The position numbers were made by a program, and so were the translations under genes. Of a stretch of 64,000 bases of DNA, positions 26,301 through 34,080 are shown piece after piece. Source of the DNA: Norana najaformis (taxonomy: Eukaryota; Annelida; Clitellata; Crassiclitellata; Hormogastridae); NCBI GenBank assembly GCA_964023275.1, contig OZ029921.1, positions 5,398,455 through 5,462,454 of the forward strand. Reading direction: 5' to 3'. Positions within the stretch are counted from its first letter, which is position 1. Each line of letters opens with the position of its first letter. Under the pieces are notes generated by a model, which was given only the letters and a program-made list of their open reading frames with translations, ran no database searches and had not been told where the DNA came from.

Positions 26301-27947
26301 TTCCAAAGTTTGGACTTAACAGTTTATTTAGCTGTGGAAAGAGTGGCATTACTTGCCCTTGCAAAACACACTGGATTAAAATTGTAATGCTCCTGTATAA
26401 CTCTCTCCATCTTATCTTAGGGAGCTATACATCTGTGGTCATCTCTTTCCACAGCACAAAGTTGCTTGATTTTTCCCCAGGATCAGACTTCCACAATGCA
26501 GCACAGAAGTGCTACCCATTGCATCTTTGCCTAGGTCAGACCCTCGTTCTGGAACATCTTGCTTCTTAAGTGCAATGAGGGTTTCTTGCTGATTTCTTGC
26601 CTGTATTCTCTCTGCCATGAATACCATAATCTTAATTCATTGTTTTTCTATCGTCAGACCGTACGCACCTCCGAGGAATTTCCCTTGAAGAGGAGTGATA
26701 CATACATGTGATTGCCATATACGTATACATATTAGTTGCTGTTAATGATTCAGCCACTGAAATCAAAGCTTTACATCAGTTATTGTTGTTTGAATAGTGC
26801 TGCTCCGACTTCACCAGTGCCCTCAGGTGCCATCAGCGCTAAGCAGGACGAGTACCTTAGGGCTCTGAGAGCCAAAAATTCTAAGTGAGTTCTTTAGCAT
26901 CTAGTATTGTAAGTGTTCTAGAATGTGGTTAGTGAGTGGGTGGGTGGGTGAGTGAGTGAAGTTTTGGCTTTTATTTAGCTTTTTCTTAATTACCAATTCC
27001 ATATTTATATTTTGGAAACTGGAGTCAACAGACAGGCTTGCAACCAGGATGCTGAAATACATACATTCATATAAACCAGAATAGGCTATAGTACATAAAT
27101 GCTAAGAAACTTCTATATATTCCAGTAGCAAACAACTCAGTTACATGCATTTCTAACGGCTCGACTCCCAGTATCCATATGTTACTGGACTTTTACTGTT
27201 TTAACATAACATTACCCTTGTATTGGGGTGTTTCTGATTGTTATTAACGGTACTAGTCTTATCTTCTCTGTCCAAGGTCCTTAATAGATGCTACGTTAAA
27301 TGTCTTAATTCATACATACATACATATATACACATGATATAGACTGTTACAATAACATACCTATGTTGGGGTGTATCTGATTGTTGTTAACTGTTCTTGT
27401 CTTATTTTCTGTGTCCAGGGTCTGCAAGGTCGGTCAGAGTCGAGTTAGTAAAAATCCAAAGGAGCTCACGGTCAGCGCAGGAGAGTTTGTTGAGGTAAGT
27501 GCAAGCAGTAATTGATGAGGTGGGAGGTACTGGTGGTTTCTGATAAGTGATGGTATCATTCCTTGATGTTTTTGGTATTGGTATGTGTTGAGGTATATAA
27601 TTTTGACCCCTCTGTTATTGTTTTCTGTGGCTTGTGTTTGGTTATATGGCCGGTTGGTATCTGGATTGTTTCAATGACTGGTTCATTGATTCGTTTTATC
27701 AGTTAGCTGGCTAGCAAGATTACACACCGGCAGGGTATTCTGTCTAGCTGACTGACTGCTCTGAAATTGTTTAAATGGTTCATCAGCATTTTATTGATTT
27801 AATATTGTTCCATATCTTTCCTTTATTGACAGTAATTTAATGTCTTTGTGGACATAGGTTCTTGAGGATACCAAAAAATGGTGGAAAGTATCAAACATCA
27901 GCAACGACTCTGGTTTCGTTCCCAGTACCATACTAATCACCATTTAA
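8322..27947 (+). CDS. EPS8: EPS8-like protein (PTB domain, SH3 domain), 14 coding exons
   Basis: Exons: 8322-8329, 9334-9573, 13024-13079, 16572-16945, 17846-17898, 19195-19366, 20236-20353, 21505-21596, 23223-23458, 24280-24412, 25318-25367, 26798-26884, 27419-27494, 27858-27947. Total 1785 bases, 594 residues. Every junction is GT-AG and phase-matched. EPS8 is a cytoplasmic adaptor linking receptor tyrosine kinases to Rac and actin. Order: seven DPYRRN(D/E)-like heptads (residues 13-61); PTB domain (about 114-230); basic/serine linker (to 301); the EPS8 middle region with CFDNIESFVAHLQ and RPPPAREFVDTLQKFK (302-371); the LLFAPLALVVEASRE and WRSLGDCW region (372-449); a YVPRF proline-rich linker; and SH3 at the very end (about 540-594, with W573 W574 and GFVPSTIL). 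Vertebrate EPS8 carries a C-terminal actin-effector region after SH3; here the frame stops straight after it. The short first exon was chosen because ATG TCA CA fits the phase needed at 9334. Confidence 0.88.
8597..8757 (+). mobile_element. Retroelement 3' end with (ATGAC)n tail
   Basis: A GC-richer block (CTTCTCGCCGCTGCACAC through CAACCGTCGTGC) ends in five ATGAC units (about 8730-8755), the layout of a non-LTR 3' end. It lies in EPS8 intron 1 (between the first two coding exons). Confidence 0.45.
9105..9155. repeat. (GTAT)n microsatellite
   Basis: Short GTAT/GCAT tetranucleotide tract in the intron before the EPS8 heptad exon. Confidence 0.75.
9334..9573 (+). CDS. EPS8: EPS8 exon encoding the DPYRRN(D/E) heptads
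   Basis: Acceptor CTTTTAG, donor GTGAGG. Bases 9362-9508 are seven 21-bp units encoding DPYRRKE-like heptads, each with DPY. The alternative frame with an ATG at 9340 does not join the next exon. Confidence 0.82.
9931..10220 (+). mobile_element. tRNA-derived SINE with ATTTAC tail
   Basis: The head GCCTGGTTAGCTACATTGG resembles a tRNA 5' end with an A box. A region near GCTGGTTTGCC may be a decayed B box. The body (AGGCTAGCACAGCC, GCAGGGTCGAGGCC) and tail (TTTACATATTTCATTTACA) match copies at 5826, 24562, 26125 and 53521. Confidence 0.7.
10379..10394. repeat. Poly-C tract
   Basis: Sixteen or so consecutive C bases in an EPS8 intron. The length may be uncertain because homopolymers are hard to sequence. 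Confidence 0.85.
12130..12161. repeat. (GTAT)n microsatellite
   Basis: About eight GTAT units in the intron before EPS8 exon 3. Confidence 0.85.
12177..12250. repeat. Perfect 37-bp tandem duplication
   Basis: Two identical 37-bp units (12177-12213 and 12214-12250) beginning GGTATTGATTGC. The lack of differences suggests a recent duplication or an assembly artefact. Confidence 0.92.
12405..13010. repeat. Degenerate TTACC/TTGCC pentanucleotide tracts
   Basis: Blocks at 12405-12490 and 12866-13010 are made of variable CCTTA, CCTTG and TTACT units. The second block runs up to the acceptor of EPS8 exon 3 and supplies its pyrimidine tract. Confidence 0.6.
13024..13079 (+). CDS. EPS8: EPS8 exon 3 (coding)
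   Basis: Acceptor ATTTCAG, donor GTGAGT. It encodes a short polar linker, RKPTGDGFRTDSYKSSGDM, and ends phase 1. Confidence 0.82.
14525..14630 (+). mobile_element. LINE 3' end with (GATTAC)n tail
   Basis: GTGAATAAGCTTGTTCCC, then TTTAGAAATTTGG and GTTTACGATTACGATTACA. This is the sense 3' end of the family also found at 36325, 38395 and 50575. Confidence 0.65.
15640..15725 (-). mobile_element. LINE 3' end (minus strand)
   Basis: The reverse complement reads GCCATCGATTGATGCCTTGT, then a CATTAGAAGTTTATATAAATG end, close to the LINE 3' terminus at 47668-47720. Confidence 0.65.
16030..16465 (-). pseudogene. CR1/L2-like LINE reverse transcriptase C-terminal relic
   Basis: Minus-strand frames give LFSLERRRLRCDLIETYKIL, then, after frameshifts, RKFFFSQSIVEHWNGLPEE and VISAPSLNSFKK. 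These are hallmark C-terminal motifs of CR1-like LINEs. It sits in the EPS8 intron just before the PTB exon. Confidence 0.8.
16572..16945 (+). CDS. EPS8: EPS8 exon 4: PTB domain
   Basis: Encodes most of the phosphotyrosine-binding domain: YEVDHLVTF, GVWTMRHILSVDDREI, ELESFPISRV and EMHIFQCIGKP match the EPS8 PTB pattern. Acceptor CTATCAG, donor GTATGC, ends in phase 0. Confidence 0.92.
17141..17215 (-). mobile_element. Short LINE 3'-end fragment (GATTAC-tail family)
   Basis: ATCGTAATCTTGAGATTTC, CAGCGCCCAACGAAAGGC and AGCTATTCACAGGC match the reverse complement of the family 3' end. It lies in EPS8 intron 4. Confidence 0.65.
17380..17578 (+). mobile_element. LINE ORF C-terminus and 3' end with (ATTAG)n tail
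   Basis: An open frame gives LRSELKTHLFELAYPPKPK and ends PVECDFV with a stop at 17490. An untranslated end, TTGATGCCCTTGGGCATC through GGTGCTATAGAAGTC, and an ATTAGATTAGATTAG tail follow. It is a severely 5'-truncated LINE. Confidence 0.75.
17846..17898 (+). CDS. EPS8: EPS8 exon 5: end of PTB domain
   Basis: Encodes GQDLIDDIEAARVGKFPR, the C-terminal helix of the PTB domain (human EPS8 has a similar LI-DIE-A pattern). Acceptor AACAG, donor GTATTT. Confidence 0.87.
18835..19145 (-). mobile_element. LINE 3'-end copy (GATTAC-tail family), long copy
   Basis: About 300 bp from the tail remnant TAATCGTAATTG to GACCTGCAAAGAAATTG, paralleling the copies at 20525 and 44805. It ends 50 bp before the acceptor of EPS8 exon 6. 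Confidence 0.72.
19195..19366 (+). CDS. EPS8: EPS8 exon 6: basic/serine linker
   Basis: Encodes PTKEKRRSVSSQNSDKHRP through EEMEADI. Acceptor TGTACAG, donor GTAAGG, phase 0 at the end. It is a likely disordered linker. Confidence 0.87.
20236..20353 (+). CDS. EPS8: EPS8 exon 7: middle region
   Basis: Encodes ELLNRCFDNIESFVAHLQQ, matching the EPS8 family block that follows the PTB domain. Acceptor TGCTAG, donor GTACAT. Confidence 0.9.
20525..20795 (-). mobile_element. LINE 3'-end copy (GATTAC-tail family)
   Basis: GTAATCTCGAGATTTCTACA through CTTATTCACAGG and CCAGCACAGAAATTGCAAG. It is collinear with the 44805 copy apart from a short internal deletion. Confidence 0.72.
21025..21290. repeat. 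Degenerate AATGGTAAATAA-type short repeat
   Basis: Many AATGGTAA, AAATGGTA and GGTAATTGA units in an EPS8 intron, with no fixed period. Confidence 0.65.
21505..21596 (+). CDS. EPS8: EPS8 exon 8: middle region
   Basis: Encodes LNDKARPPPAREFVDTLQK then FKLALNLL, matching the conserved EPS8 helix. Acceptor TTTTCAG, donor GTGTGA. Confidence 0.88.
23223..23458 (+). CDS. EPS8: EPS8 exon 9: middle region
   Basis: Encodes ELTHLLFAPLALVVEASRE and IDLWRSLGDCWNIP, highly typical of EPS8. The donor GTAAGG lies just before an in-frame TAA, so the exon ends at 23458. Confidence 0.9.
23770..23905 (-). mobile_element. tRNA-like SINE fragment
   Basis: The reverse complement has GGTTAGCATGCTGGATGG, resembling an A-box region, and GGACGTTCATATCCCAGC, resembling a B box. 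A related piece lies at 53310-53395. Confidence 0.45.
24280..24412 (+). CDS. EPS8: EPS8 exon 10: YVPRF and proline linker
   Basis: The acceptor TTGTAG before 24280 gives the phase required. An upstream CAG at 24257-24259 would break the frame. Encodes DMWKGPVPPPYVPRF, like the PLYVPKF of EPS8, then a serine/proline linker. Donor GTGATT. Confidence 0.82.
24562..24792 (+). mobile_element. tRNA-derived SINE with ATTTAC tail
   Basis: Head GCCTGGTTAACTTGTATG with a B-box-like CCGGTTCATGTCC, then the body with GGGACCTTAAATGCCC and GGTTGAGGCC, ending AACATGTACATTTACC. It is the most complete copy with both promoter-like boxes. Confidence 0.72.
25318..25367 (+). CDS. EPS8: EPS8 exon 11: short proline linker
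   Basis: Encodes GNGMPNGAKAPSPVPH. Acceptor TATCCAG, donor GTTATT, ends phase 2. Confidence 0.77.
26120..26226 (+). mobile_element. SINE fragment with ATTTAC tail
   Basis: GGTGAAGGATCTAATCC, GAGCAGGGTCGAGGCCC and ACCATGTACATTTACATTT match the 3' half of the SINE at 9931. Confidence 0.65.
26658..26688 (+). CDS. EPS8: Possible alternative EPS8 terminal (or poison) exon
   Basis: The acceptor TCGTCAG before 26658 is in the phase left by exon 11. Reading on gives RPYAPPRNFP and then TGA at 26686. If used, the protein would end before SH3. The main model skips it, because 25367 also joins 26798 in phase. Confidence 0.35.
26798..26884 (+). CDS. EPS8: EPS8 exon 12: linker before SH3
   Basis: Encodes SAAPTSPVPSG and KQDEYLRALRAKNS. 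Acceptor GAATAG, donor GTGAGT, phase 2 at the end. Confidence 0.82.
27419..27494 (+). CDS. EPS8: EPS8 exon 13: first half of SH3
   Basis: Encodes VCKVGQSRVSKNPKELTVS then AGEFVE. The KELTV and GEFVEV pieces are SH3-like. The usual ALYDF motif is replaced by a CKVGQSRV-like stretch. Acceptor GTCCAG, donor GTAAGT. Confidence 0.87.
27858..27947 (+). CDS. EPS8: EPS8 exon 14: second half of SH3 and stop
   Basis: Encodes VLEDTKKWWKV, SGFVPSTILITI and TAA. The WW pair and GFVP are SH3 hallmarks. The stop directly follows the last SH3 strand. Confidence 0.9.
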   Translation, partial: VLEDTKKWWKVSNISNDSGFVPSTILITI

Positions 27948-29555
27948 ACACCACTGGGTTGGACATCTGTCAGAATTATTCAAAGCTGTGATTGAGTTTC
28001 TTTGCAATAATTGCATTAGATGCTCATTTCTTCACTTAACCTTGTCATTTTGTAACTGATGGAGTAAGTTTAACACTAAAACATTACTCTGAACATGCTT
28101 TCGACCCTTTGTAAAAATCATTATTCAGGCATTTATACTGTGAGGGTTGATTGTTGAATGCACCAAATTTTTACGATTCACTGGATAGTTGTAGCTTTAG
28201 TTGCGCTTGAAATCAGGTGGTGTTCCTATTATTTGGAAAACTTCAAGTTAAACCTCCAGAAGTTGTCATTTACTTTCCTTGCCAATTGGCAAAAGTGATC
28301 TTTCACCTTTTCCAATCTCTTACTGTTTAAGAGCTGGTGTATTTCAGCTTTCCACATTAGCTTGGTTGATTCGTAGAACTCTGCTTTCAATATCCTTTGG
28401 GCTAAATATACTACATGGTCTGGTTAAGCCCTGCAAATCTAGATCTGGTTTATCATCGGAATTCTTTTCTTACAGATAGACATGTCTCACGTTAATTAAC
28501 TCAACATAATTCTGTTTACCTTACGATGCACCTGTATGAATCAGATAGCCATGCAAGCAGCACTTTTTAGATTTCTTAAAAGGTGCTTTGTAAATGCTTT
28601 GATACGTACATACAGACGGAAAGTGAAATATGGAGGCATTGTTCAAAGAAGGAAAGAACTGTTTTAAAGTTTTGTAGGGTTGAATCAAATACTAGTACAT
28701 CCTTTTGACTTGTCTAGTTATAGTCTTCCTAAGACTTTCTAAGATTTTCGACACTTCTAAGTGAGTTAATTGGATATGCTTTGCTAAGGTGCTTAATTAT
28801 GTAAATAATAGATTAAATGATTGATTAAGTCCTTGTATGTGATTAATTATACACGTTCATTAAAAATGTAGTAGAATGAATGCACATGTTGTGGATTTGT
28901 TATGGAGTATTTAAAAAGTATGTGAAAGCTTAACTTATTTAGAGCAGTAAAATTATGCTGTGAACCAACCAAGAACGGGACCCCATCTCTTTACCTGCTT
29001 TCCTTAGAAACTTTAGTAGGGCCTAATTATTTTGAATTTATTGAGGTTGATTTGCATACTTACTTATGAGCCGCATAATTTCTTGTGTATGCATGTGTTT
29101 TGATTTGCTTGTGTTTTCTGACTATCATGAATTGGGGGTTTGTATTTTATGGCCACTGGGTTTATAGTCATTGTTTTCCTAGGTGGCAGCTTGGCTGCAC
29201 ATTCGCCTTGAAAAAACTCATTGTGCACATTGGAGTTGGATGGTTGTGACTTTAAGTATATTCTTAATGCAATTTGCTATATGCCTAAAGCAATTAGTTG
29301 AGTTGGGCTATGAAAAGTAAGAAAACTGAAAAATATTATGGATTTATGCTCTGGAACAGCATAAATCTGCATTGGCTGAGCAAGAAGAACCTGCACTGTG
29401 CTACAAGTTATCGTCTCTTTAATGAGTATTTAATTTATGATTGCTTAACATTTGGTGGCCTATGACAAAGGAACGGCTGTTTTGATTGGTCGAAATGCTT
29501 TTGAGGTTTTAAGAAATTTTTAGGATTTACGGTGATTGCAGGTGTTCCGCTGATT

Positions 29556-29770
29556 GAAAACAATGTATGATATCTTCTACTGATTGAAAACAATGTATGA
29601 TATGTGATTAAGACTTGTAATATCTAACTGAAGATGCGATATCATTGCTTTTATTGGTAGGATAAAACCTAGTGGTGTTGGATTAAGACATGTGATATCA
29701 TGGCATACATAGGTAGGATAAAACTTAATGGTGTTGGATTGAAGACATGTGATATAATGGTATAATTGAT
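29556..29770. repeat. Two local tandem duplications in EPS8 3' region
   Basis: A TGATTGAAAACAATGTATG unit is repeated at about 29554 and 29581. Nearby, a unit of about 56 bp starting GGTAGGATAAAAC is repeated at 29656 and 29712. Confidence 0.75.
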
Positions 29771-29955
29771 TAAAAACGTTTGGCATGATTTAAAATATGG
29801 AATGTACAATTAGAAGCTGATGATATCTGATAGACATTTTGTGGTAGGCCTTTCTTATTGTGGAAATGTAATGTCTGCTTGATAAACATATGGCATCTTG
29901 ATCACTTGGTATATCTGATTTGTAAACATATCTTTTATGTTTTTGTGTATTTATA

Positions 29956-29961
29956 AATAAA
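29956..29961 (+). terminator. Candidate EPS8 polyadenylation signal
   Basis: AATAAA followed 30-40 bp later by a GT/T-rich stretch (TTTTGTTTTGTGAC). It would give a 3' untranslated region of about 2 kb (27948 to about 29990). No coding signal is visible in that stretch. Confidence 0.4.
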
Positions 29962-29999
29962 GGAGTCAGTGCAGAATATCTTCATTTTGTTTTGTGACA

Positions 30000-30740
30000 C
30001 TACTGACTCATTCAAAGCAATCAGATTTCAGAGTACTGACGAGATCAATTTCACTCGTTTTTTGCTCAAATAACTCGGCTTATGGAGTATCTGCAAAGAG
30101 GGGAAGCGAGGGGTCACGCAAATGTGAACAAATGCAGGCATGGTGATTATGCCCAATGCAGACAAACGCTGCTAAATTTGGTACACAGAAAGCAGTTATT
30201 TTTGTACATCAGATACCTTAAACACCAATATGACAGAGGCAGTCTGTACTGTGTTGGAATTAATTTTTTGGACACCATAGTGTCAAATACCCCACCCTGT
30301 AGCACAGTTAGCCCTGCAAGATTAACAGGGTATCCTAATCTAGACTTTAGTACGCCGCTGTAGTGCAGACGTTCACAAAGGGGCATGGGAAAGGCAATGC
30401 CAAATGCGGACAAGGGGAGGAAAGGGTCCAAAGTAGGTTGCCTAATTTTTGTGGACATCCTTTATGGATGACCCCATGCATAAAAGCGGCTAGTTAGAAA
30501 ATCCAAGACTAGGGAGGTTCTGCAAAGCAGAGAGCATGATGGAGGCAACAATAGATTGGGCACATCCAGGCACATTACCAGTTCTAAACGAAAATTTTAA
30601 AATACATTCATGAGATCTTTTTCAATTCCCAAACCAAAACGAAATTACAATCGAATTTCGTATTTTTTCCCTAGAATGTGCATGAACTACGTATAGCTGG
30701 CCATTGTTGGTCATTAATTAGTGACTCCATCCACTTTTGA
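30000..30740. other. Intergenic sequence, no gene seen
   Basis: Between the presumed EPS8 3' end and the (AT)n tract. Short open frames occur on both strands but none has domain-like sequence. Confidence 0.5.
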
Positions 30741-30743
30741 ATC

Positions 30744-30881
<138 letters not shown>

Positions 30882-31289
30882 TACAGCTTTTATTTGACCA
30901 AGAATTAATATATCCGGACAAAGTATGGTAATAACAGCCTGACTAAATTCATACTGTATCATATAGCTGTTTGTCAGTTTCCGTAGTAGCAAAGTAACAA
31001 GAGAACTGAGAACACTGCTGTATATTATAATGCCAATCTTTGCCATGCAGTTAACTGACAGCTTTACCTGCATGCCCTGAGACCACCATGAGGAGTTCTT
31101 GGCAATGGTCTCCGTAGTTCATCCATCACAAACACTGAAGCCACTAATTTGACCATCATCAACATCATCATTTTGAGTAGCCGCAAACTCCCAATTTCAT
31201 CAAATTCTAAATTTTGATGGTTTTAAAATTTTCTTTACTGAGAAAGGCATCAAAAGATATAGTTGTTAGAGTGTAACACACTACAATAA

Positions 31290-32165
31290 ACAAAAAACAA
31301 GGGTCTAGACAGAGAAAAATAGCAATTTGACAAACAAAAGACAAGGGTCCAAATACAGAAAAATAGCAATTGATAAACAAAAGACAGGCAATCGATAAAT
31401 ATACAGAGAAAATGGCAACTGATATATAAAAGACAAGGATCTAGATGGAGAAAAATCGCAACTGGGAAACAAAAGACAAAGGTCTAGACAGAGAAATATG
31501 GCAATTGATCAACAAAATCAAGGGTCTAGACAAAACAAAATGGAAGTTCATAAAGAAAAGACAAGGGTTTAGACAGATAAAAATGGCAACTGATAAACAA
31601 AACACAGGGTTTAAACGGAGAAAAATGGCAACTGATAACAAGAGTCTAGAAAGAGAAAAGTGGCAATTTATAAACAACAGACAAGTGACTACACAGAGAA
31701 AAGGGCAACTGACACACAAAAGACAAGGGTCTAGGCGAAGAAAAAATGGCAATTGATAAACAAAAGGCAAGAATCTACACAAAACAAAATGGAAATTGAT
31801 AAACAAAAGACAAGGGTTTACACTGAGAAAAATGGCAATTGATAAACAAAAGATAAGGGCATAGGCAGAGAAATATGACAATTGATAAACAAAGCACAAG
31901 GGTCTACACAGGAAAAAGGTAATTGATAAACAAAAGACAAGGTCTATACACAGAAAATGGCAATTAAAAACCAAATGTCTAGAGTCTATATAAGGAATAT
32001 AGCAAGGTTCTAGACACAGAAAATGGCATAGATCTGTTAAACTAAAGAAAAAGGTATAGACACAGAATAATGGCATTTCATAAACAAAAGACAAGGGTCT
32101 ATACAGAGCAAAATGGAAACTGATAAACAAAAGACAAGATTCTAGACACAGAATAATGGCATTGC
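31290..32165. repeat. Minisatellite, about 43-46 bp unit
   Basis: About 19 imperfect copies of a unit containing ACAAGGGTCTAGAC, GAGAAAAATGGCAA and TTGATAAACAAAAG. Near-multiple-of-three spacing leaves a 229-codon minus-strand open frame that simply reads the repeat. Confidence 0.9.
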
Positions 32166-32189
32166 CGGACTCCTGGACGATCCCCAGCG

Positions 32190-32350
32190 CAGAGAATTGT
32201 AATCATAATCTTGAGATTTCAACAGCGTCCAGCAACAGCTAAGTCGCCAGAGCCAGCTTATTCACAGGCGTTCAGTCAAAATAAAATCGACAGGATGAAA
32301 GTGTTCGGTTCCAAATCAAGATCCAGGAGCTAGAAGTGTAAACAAGAACA
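32190..32350 (-). mobile_element. LINE 3'-end copy (GATTAC-tail family)
   Basis: TTGTAATCATAATCTTGAG, CAGCGTCCAGCAACAGC, CTTATTCACAGGCGTTCAG and GTGTTCGGTTCCAAATC. It is inserted directly at the right edge of the minisatellite. Confidence 0.72.
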
Positions 32351-32739
32351 TTCAAACAGCAAACAACAGACACATATTGAAAGACAGAAAAAACGGAATA
32401 TGGATTAAAAATGAGATTAAGGGAAAACTGGTACAGGGAAATGAAGGGAAAGCAAAAGCAGACATGTGGGCATGAAGGTTTATGGACACACATACATAAG
32501 TAAGACAAGGAAGCATATGTGCAGAAAGAAATAAAAATGTAAGTATTACTACAGTCTGCATAGCAAAGAGCAAGGACAGATAATAAGGAGACAGAAAATT
32601 ACACCCTTTGAAAACTATATAAATGTTAAATAAATGAAACGGCTAGAGCAGCGGCAGATGAATAACCTACCCAAATGCATTCTGAAACAGCGAAAAGAAG
32701 AAGTGATGCATTTGGTCTTCATTTTTCCCACCCAAGACT

Positions 32740-33310
32740 CTACTATTCAATGCTTAAGTGAGTCTTTACATATTCAACGCTCAAGAGAGTCTTTACATAT
32801 TCAACGCTCAAGTGAGTCTTTACATTTTCAACATCAAGTGAGTCTATACATATTCAACGCTCAAGTGAGTCTTTACATTTTCAACATCAAGTGAGTCTAT
32901 ACATATTCAACGCTCAAGTGAGTCTTTACATTTTCAACATCAAGTGAGTCTATACATATTCAACGCTCAAGTGAGTCTTTACATTTTCAACATCAAGTGA
33001 GTCTTTACATATTCAACGCTCAAGTGAGTCTTCAAATATTCAACGCTCAAGAGAGTCTTTACATATTCAACACTCAAGTGAGTCTTTACATATACAACAC
33101 TCAAGCAAGTCTTTACATATTCAAAACTCAAGTAAGTCTTTGTACATATTCAACTCTTAAATGAGTCTTTGTACATATTCAACACTTGAGTGAGTCTTTA
33201 CATATTCCAACGCCCAAGTGAGTCTTTACATATTCAGTGCTTAAGTGAGTCTTTACATATTCAACGCTCAGTGAGTCTTTACATATTCAACGCTCAAATG
33301 AGTCAAAGCT
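32740..33310. repeat. 27-bp minisatellite with higher-order structure
   Basis: About 20 copies of ATTCAACGCTCAAGTGAGTC plus TTTACAT. From about 32815 to 33010 two variants alternate (CAACATCAAG with TATACAT, and CAACGCTCAAG with TTTACAT), giving a doubled unit. Confidence 0.92.
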
Positions 33311-34080
33311 AAACCGAAAACAAGTAGTCCTTGCAAAATGCATCATAGTCAACTCACTGTTTAAAAGCAGTCCATTAAATCCACAACTGCCACCAATGAC
33401 AACAGCCGGAAACAAGACAACCTTGACCCACTCACTCTGAGATCAAGATCATATGAATGTATTCAAAACACAACAATAGAAAAAACAGCCACAACATAAA
33501 GTGCTTCTCAGGTCCCACAATTCCCATCATCTGTGCATTTGCATCAAATGGCCACACCTCACATCTTCCAATCAGTTGTTCCTACGGTCCCATCCACCCT
33601 CTAGCTGTTCATCCAATTTTATACTTTTTCTCTTCTTCTAATTTCATAGTCTTCTCTTATCTGTACTTCCCCTTTCATCCAGTCCCCCCTATCTTCATCC
33701 ACTTTCATAAAAAGACCAGAAGCCCACAAAGACCAGTTGATCTAAATGCACCTACTGATTTCTGTAGTGCCAATATAAATTATGGTGATCAAACATTTGT
33801 TGTGGTCACAGTTTCAGCCACTTTTTTATTTGCAGCATTTAGGGGGAAATGGAACAGAAATGAAACGATTATGTGAAACTGAAAGAAGATTGAAGAACTG
33901 TGTGTAAGAGAAAGAACAGATAAGAAGAGATTATATGAAAGTACAGAATACCATTAGCTGATAACCAAAATATTACAGAACAGACAGACAGAATCCAACG
34001 AAATGCACATAGTCTACAGCATTCAATTTCACACAAGCACAATTCTTAACCTCTTGCAGATAGCACTGCAGCCTTGGGTG
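33310..34080. other. Intergenic sequence, no gene seen
   Basis: A 139-codon plus-strand open frame (33457-33876) exists but has no recognisable domain, splice context or coding-like composition. I do not call it a gene. Confidence 0.4.

Noticed and set aside
31441-32130. 229-codon minus-strand open frame as a membrane protein gene
   Set aside because: Its hydrophobic repeats follow the minisatellite unit exactly; no start context, splice sites or family resemblance.
33457-33876. 139-codon plus-strand open frame
   Set aside because: No domain, unlikely composition (many F, S, H, P in simple patterns), and no splice support.
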